Below are positions 54,727 through 56,330 of a DNA stretch of 56,330 bases, one piece after another. This DNA comes from Peristeroidobacter agariperforans (GTDB lineage Bacteria; Pseudomonadota; Gammaproteobacteria; Steroidobacterales; Steroidobacteraceae): the NCBI RefSeq assembly GCF_004138335.1, contig NZ_RYFW01000010.1, positions 1 through 56,330 of the forward strand. Direction: 5' to 3'. The notes beneath the pieces were generated by a model. That model worked only from the letters and a program-made list of their open reading frames with translations, did not search any database and was not told the origin of the DNA. The position numbers and the translations under genes are program-made. Position 1 is the stretch's first letter; each line of letters starts with the position of its first letter.

Positions 54727-55866
54727 ATGGCGGGACGGGATACCCGGATCCTCAAGCGCATTTCCGGCATTCTGGCCGTCGGCGCCATGCCAGGCGCGCT
54801 GCTCGGATTCATCGGCGACTTTTTCGTCGCCCAAGGCGGCTGGGCGATCGTGCTCAGCATCGGATTGCTGTCGCTGATTGCTGCTGTCTACCTGCTGGTG
54901 ATGCTCGCGCTGTTTCCGAGCAAAGCCAGGCGCAGCTGGTGGTATCGCGTTACAACCTCCGATGGCGACATGGAATGGTTCTGGGAAGGCTCGCCCTGGC
55001 TCGCTCACGGCCTGCACGTGGTCGTCATGTTCTCGATCGCCAGCATGGTCATGGCCTCGCAGTCCTACCACAACCGGCAGGACGGCGGCCTGATGGCCCA
55101 ACTATTCGACGTTGTCGACGGGCTGCAAAAAATCCGCAGCGAAAACGAAAGAATCGCTCGTGACGTCCGGGAAACGAAGCAGCTGATCCAGGACAACCGC
55201 CTCGATGAGATCGTGCGGCTCGGATTCAATCCACCTGACCGCGACAATTTCATCAAGGCCTTACAGGCACGCCACTATCGGGCAGTCGAGCTGTTCCTGC
55301 AGACCAATGTCGGGCTGGATGACGGCCAGGTCGTCACCGCCTACGTCGTGAACGATGCACGCATCTTCGAGCTGCTGGCACAACATCCGGAGCACTCGAC
55401 CGGCCGCGACTGCGTGCGGCTCTTCGGCATACTCACGCCCAAGGACGTCGAATCCATGCCGGATGCGGCGATTCCGATGTTCAAGAGTCTCTGCAACCGG
55501 AAGGTGATGCATGTTTTCGCACGCGAAAAGCTGACACAGGCGGGCACTACGTTCGCCGAGAACGAGCATAGGTATCAACGTCAGCTCGCCGCTCGCCGTG
55601 ACATCAAAACGTGCATGACGGAAGAGTTACGTAGTGGCGGCCAGCCGCTACTCGATGAAGCTGCCCGGTTCAAGTTCTGGGAACATCAGGAAACGCCGCG
55701 CGAGACCATGCTCGCACAACTCGCTTCTGTCGTAGCGTTGGGGTTCGGAGATATTCAAGGACCCGTGCGCGAGTACTGCACCCTGCAAGCTTCGCCACAA
55801 CGCCACTTCGACGATCGCGAGGTCAGGATGTGGCGGACCATCCTGACCTGGACCAGCGCCACCTGA
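54727..55866 (+). CDS. Membrane protein of unknown function, N-terminal TM with soluble C-domain
   Basis: 379 residues from the ATG at 54727, chosen by its position 2 bases after the upstream stop; the frame extends 48 residues up inside the previous gene. Three hydrophobic helices are seen: about 12-34, 40-62 and 100-120. A probable coiled coil follows (LQKIRSENERIARDVRETKQ). A helical cytoplasmic or periplasmic domain of about 230 residues has ankyrin-like phrasing (FIKALQARHYRAVELFLQTN, VNDARIFELLAQHPEH), but I cannot assign a family. Co-transcribed with the exported Cys-rich protein. Confidence 0.6.
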   Translation: MAGRDTRILKRISGILAVGAMPGALLGFIGDFFVAQGGWAIVLSIGLLSLIAAVYLLVMLALFPSKARRSWWYRVTTSDGDMEWFWEGSPWLAHGLHVVVMFSIASMVMASQSYHNRQDGGLMAQLFDVVDGLQKIRSENERIARDVRETKQLIQDNRLDEIVRLGFNPPDRDNFIKALQARHYRAVELFLQTNVGLDDGQVVTAYVVNDARIFELLAQHPEHSTGRDCVRLFGILTPKDVESMPDAAIPMFKSLCNRKVMHVFAREKLTQAGTTFAENEHRYQRQLAARRDIKTCMTEELRSGGQPLLDEAARFKFWEHQETPRETMLAQLASVVALGFGDIQGPVREYCTLQASPQRHFDDREVRMWRTILTWTSAT

Positions 55867-55918
55867 TTTAGGGTGTCTGCGACTCTCTTTGGAAGACTGG
55901 AAGCTCACGGAGGCGAAC

Positions 55919-55954
55919 CCCACAGCGCCTCACCGGATGGCTTGGCGCTGTGGG
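55919..55954. terminator. Strong hairpin between convergent genes
   Basis: CCCACAGCGCC (55919-55929) pairs perfectly with GGCGCTGTGGG (55944-55954): 11 bp, 14-base loop. It lies between the membrane gene stop and the stop of the convergent gene at 55975. No T run follows, so it may be a bidirectional terminator or an mRNA-stabilising stem. Confidence 0.55.
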
Positions 55955-55974
55955 TACTGCTCACTTATTCATAG

Positions 55975-56330
55975 TCACACCAGGCGTTGCACCCCCGTGT
56001 GTAGCGAGCTCGTCGGCTGCAGCGTCTGTGGAGCGATACCGAACTGCGCATCGCTCATCGTTGTCGTTGCGGGCACGACGCCGATGTTGGTGAGGTTGCG
56101 ATTCAGGCCGTACTGATATGCCAGATCGCCACCGATCGCTGCAGTGTCGCTGCCTCCGGTGTGGAAGTCGAGCAACGCCGTTGTCAGCGCCCAGCTCGTC
56201 AGCGAGGGATGTGCGGCCCGCGCCAGGTCGAACTGATTCACCAGGCCCAGGAAGTCGAATTGCTCGACCTTCTGATCCTTCAGCGGATCGGCGCCGCCGG
56301 CGGCGAAGTCCGCCATCGCTTCGGCGATCA
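55975..56330 (-). CDS. C-terminus of a large surface/VCBS-type protein (partial)
   Basis: 118 residues, open to the window edge. The segment VEQFDFLGLVNQFDLARAAH, then LTSWALTTALLDFHTGG and AAIGGDLAYQYGLN, then NLTNIGVVPATTTMSDAQFG, resembles the C-terminal end of very large repeat adhesins or VCBS/haemolysin-like proteins. No enzymatic motif is seen. The assignment is from general recall of this tail. The rest of the gene lies beyond the window. Confidence 0.5.
   Translation of the reverse strand, partial: IAEAMADFAAGGADPLKDQKVEQFDFLGLVNQFDLARAAHPSLTSWALTTALLDFHTGGSDTAAIGGDLAYQYGLNRNLTNIGVVPATTTMSDAQFGIAPQTLQPTSSLHTGVQRLV

Noticed and set aside
54002-54727. 241-aa minus-strand ORF opposite the exported protein
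   Set aside because: The plus-strand frame has a signal peptide, ordered cysteines and tight spacing to the next gene; the antisense frame has Gly/Arg-rich shadow composition.
1-56330. CRISPR array, rRNA, riboswitch or prophage
   Set aside because: No regularly spaced repeats, rRNA-like blocks, recognisable aptamer or phage structural gene were seen on either strand.

Overview
This 56 kb window is a chromosome segment of a Gram-negative bacterium. The evidence is a TonB-dependent receptor, a PQQ dehydrogenase with cytochrome tail, an outer-membrane-type lipoprotein and several Tat signals. The GC is moderately high. The gene mix (large TonB receptor with an EEIVVTAQRR box, S9 peptidase, GH6, GH127, NRPS, many relic insertion sequences) fits a Gammaproteobacterium of the Steroidobacter/Nevskiales kind. 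That placement is an inference, because no rRNA or tRNA is visible here.

Region 1 (1-10.6 kb) is a cell-surface or glycan locus. The end of an IS3-family element cuts an arylsulfotransferase gene. A small membrane protein, a PAPS sulfotransferase, an AglD2/LPG-synthase-type flippase, a polytopic GT-C-like protein, a family 2 glycosyltransferase, a GMC-like oxidoreductase with a perfect ferredoxin-type Cys motif, an NAD-dependent epimerase and a HemY/amine-oxidase-like FAD enzyme follow. Relics of IS21 IstB and of a second flippase lie among them.

Region 2 (11-38 kb) is the core. Two divergent NRPS genes read together as one assembly line: (half C)-A-PCP-C-A-PCP on one protein and C-A-PCP-reductase on the other. 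My manual reading of the adenylation pockets gives Pro, Val and Thr, so a Pro-Val-threoninal or reduced tripeptide is predicted. The reductase-ending NRPS gene is translationally coupled (ATGA) to a ThDP-dependent E1 alpha/beta pair with no E2 or E3 beside it. A second E1 pair sits in a separate minus-strand operon: TonB receptor, ALDH, E1 alpha, E1 beta, a free-standing 81-aa lipoyl domain, a 65-aa unknown ORF, an SDR and an MFS transporter. A tandem and palindromic operator-like site precedes this operon. A prolyl-oligopeptidase-like S9 enzyme is divergent from it. One coherent but untested reading is that the locus makes a peptide aldehyde, or an acyloin derived from it, and also carries uptake, export, oxidation and peptidase functions for it or a related compound.

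Region 3 (38-49 kb) is a polysaccharide-degradation and periplasmic-oxidation region: GH127-type beta-L-arabinofuranosidase (Tat), PQQ/cytochrome c alcohol dehydrogenase without the vicinal disulfide, a Tat-exported SDR, a GH6 cellulase and a DUF1349 lectin-like protein. Decayed IS110, IS66 and IS481 transposases and a probable ABC ATPase relic lie between them.

Region 4 (49-56 kb) has RidA, an FMN reductase and a SnoaL-like protein divergent from a LysR regulator. After these come a beta-propeller lipoprotein, an unrecognised two-gene exported/membrane pair, and the C-terminus of a large surface protein running off the window.
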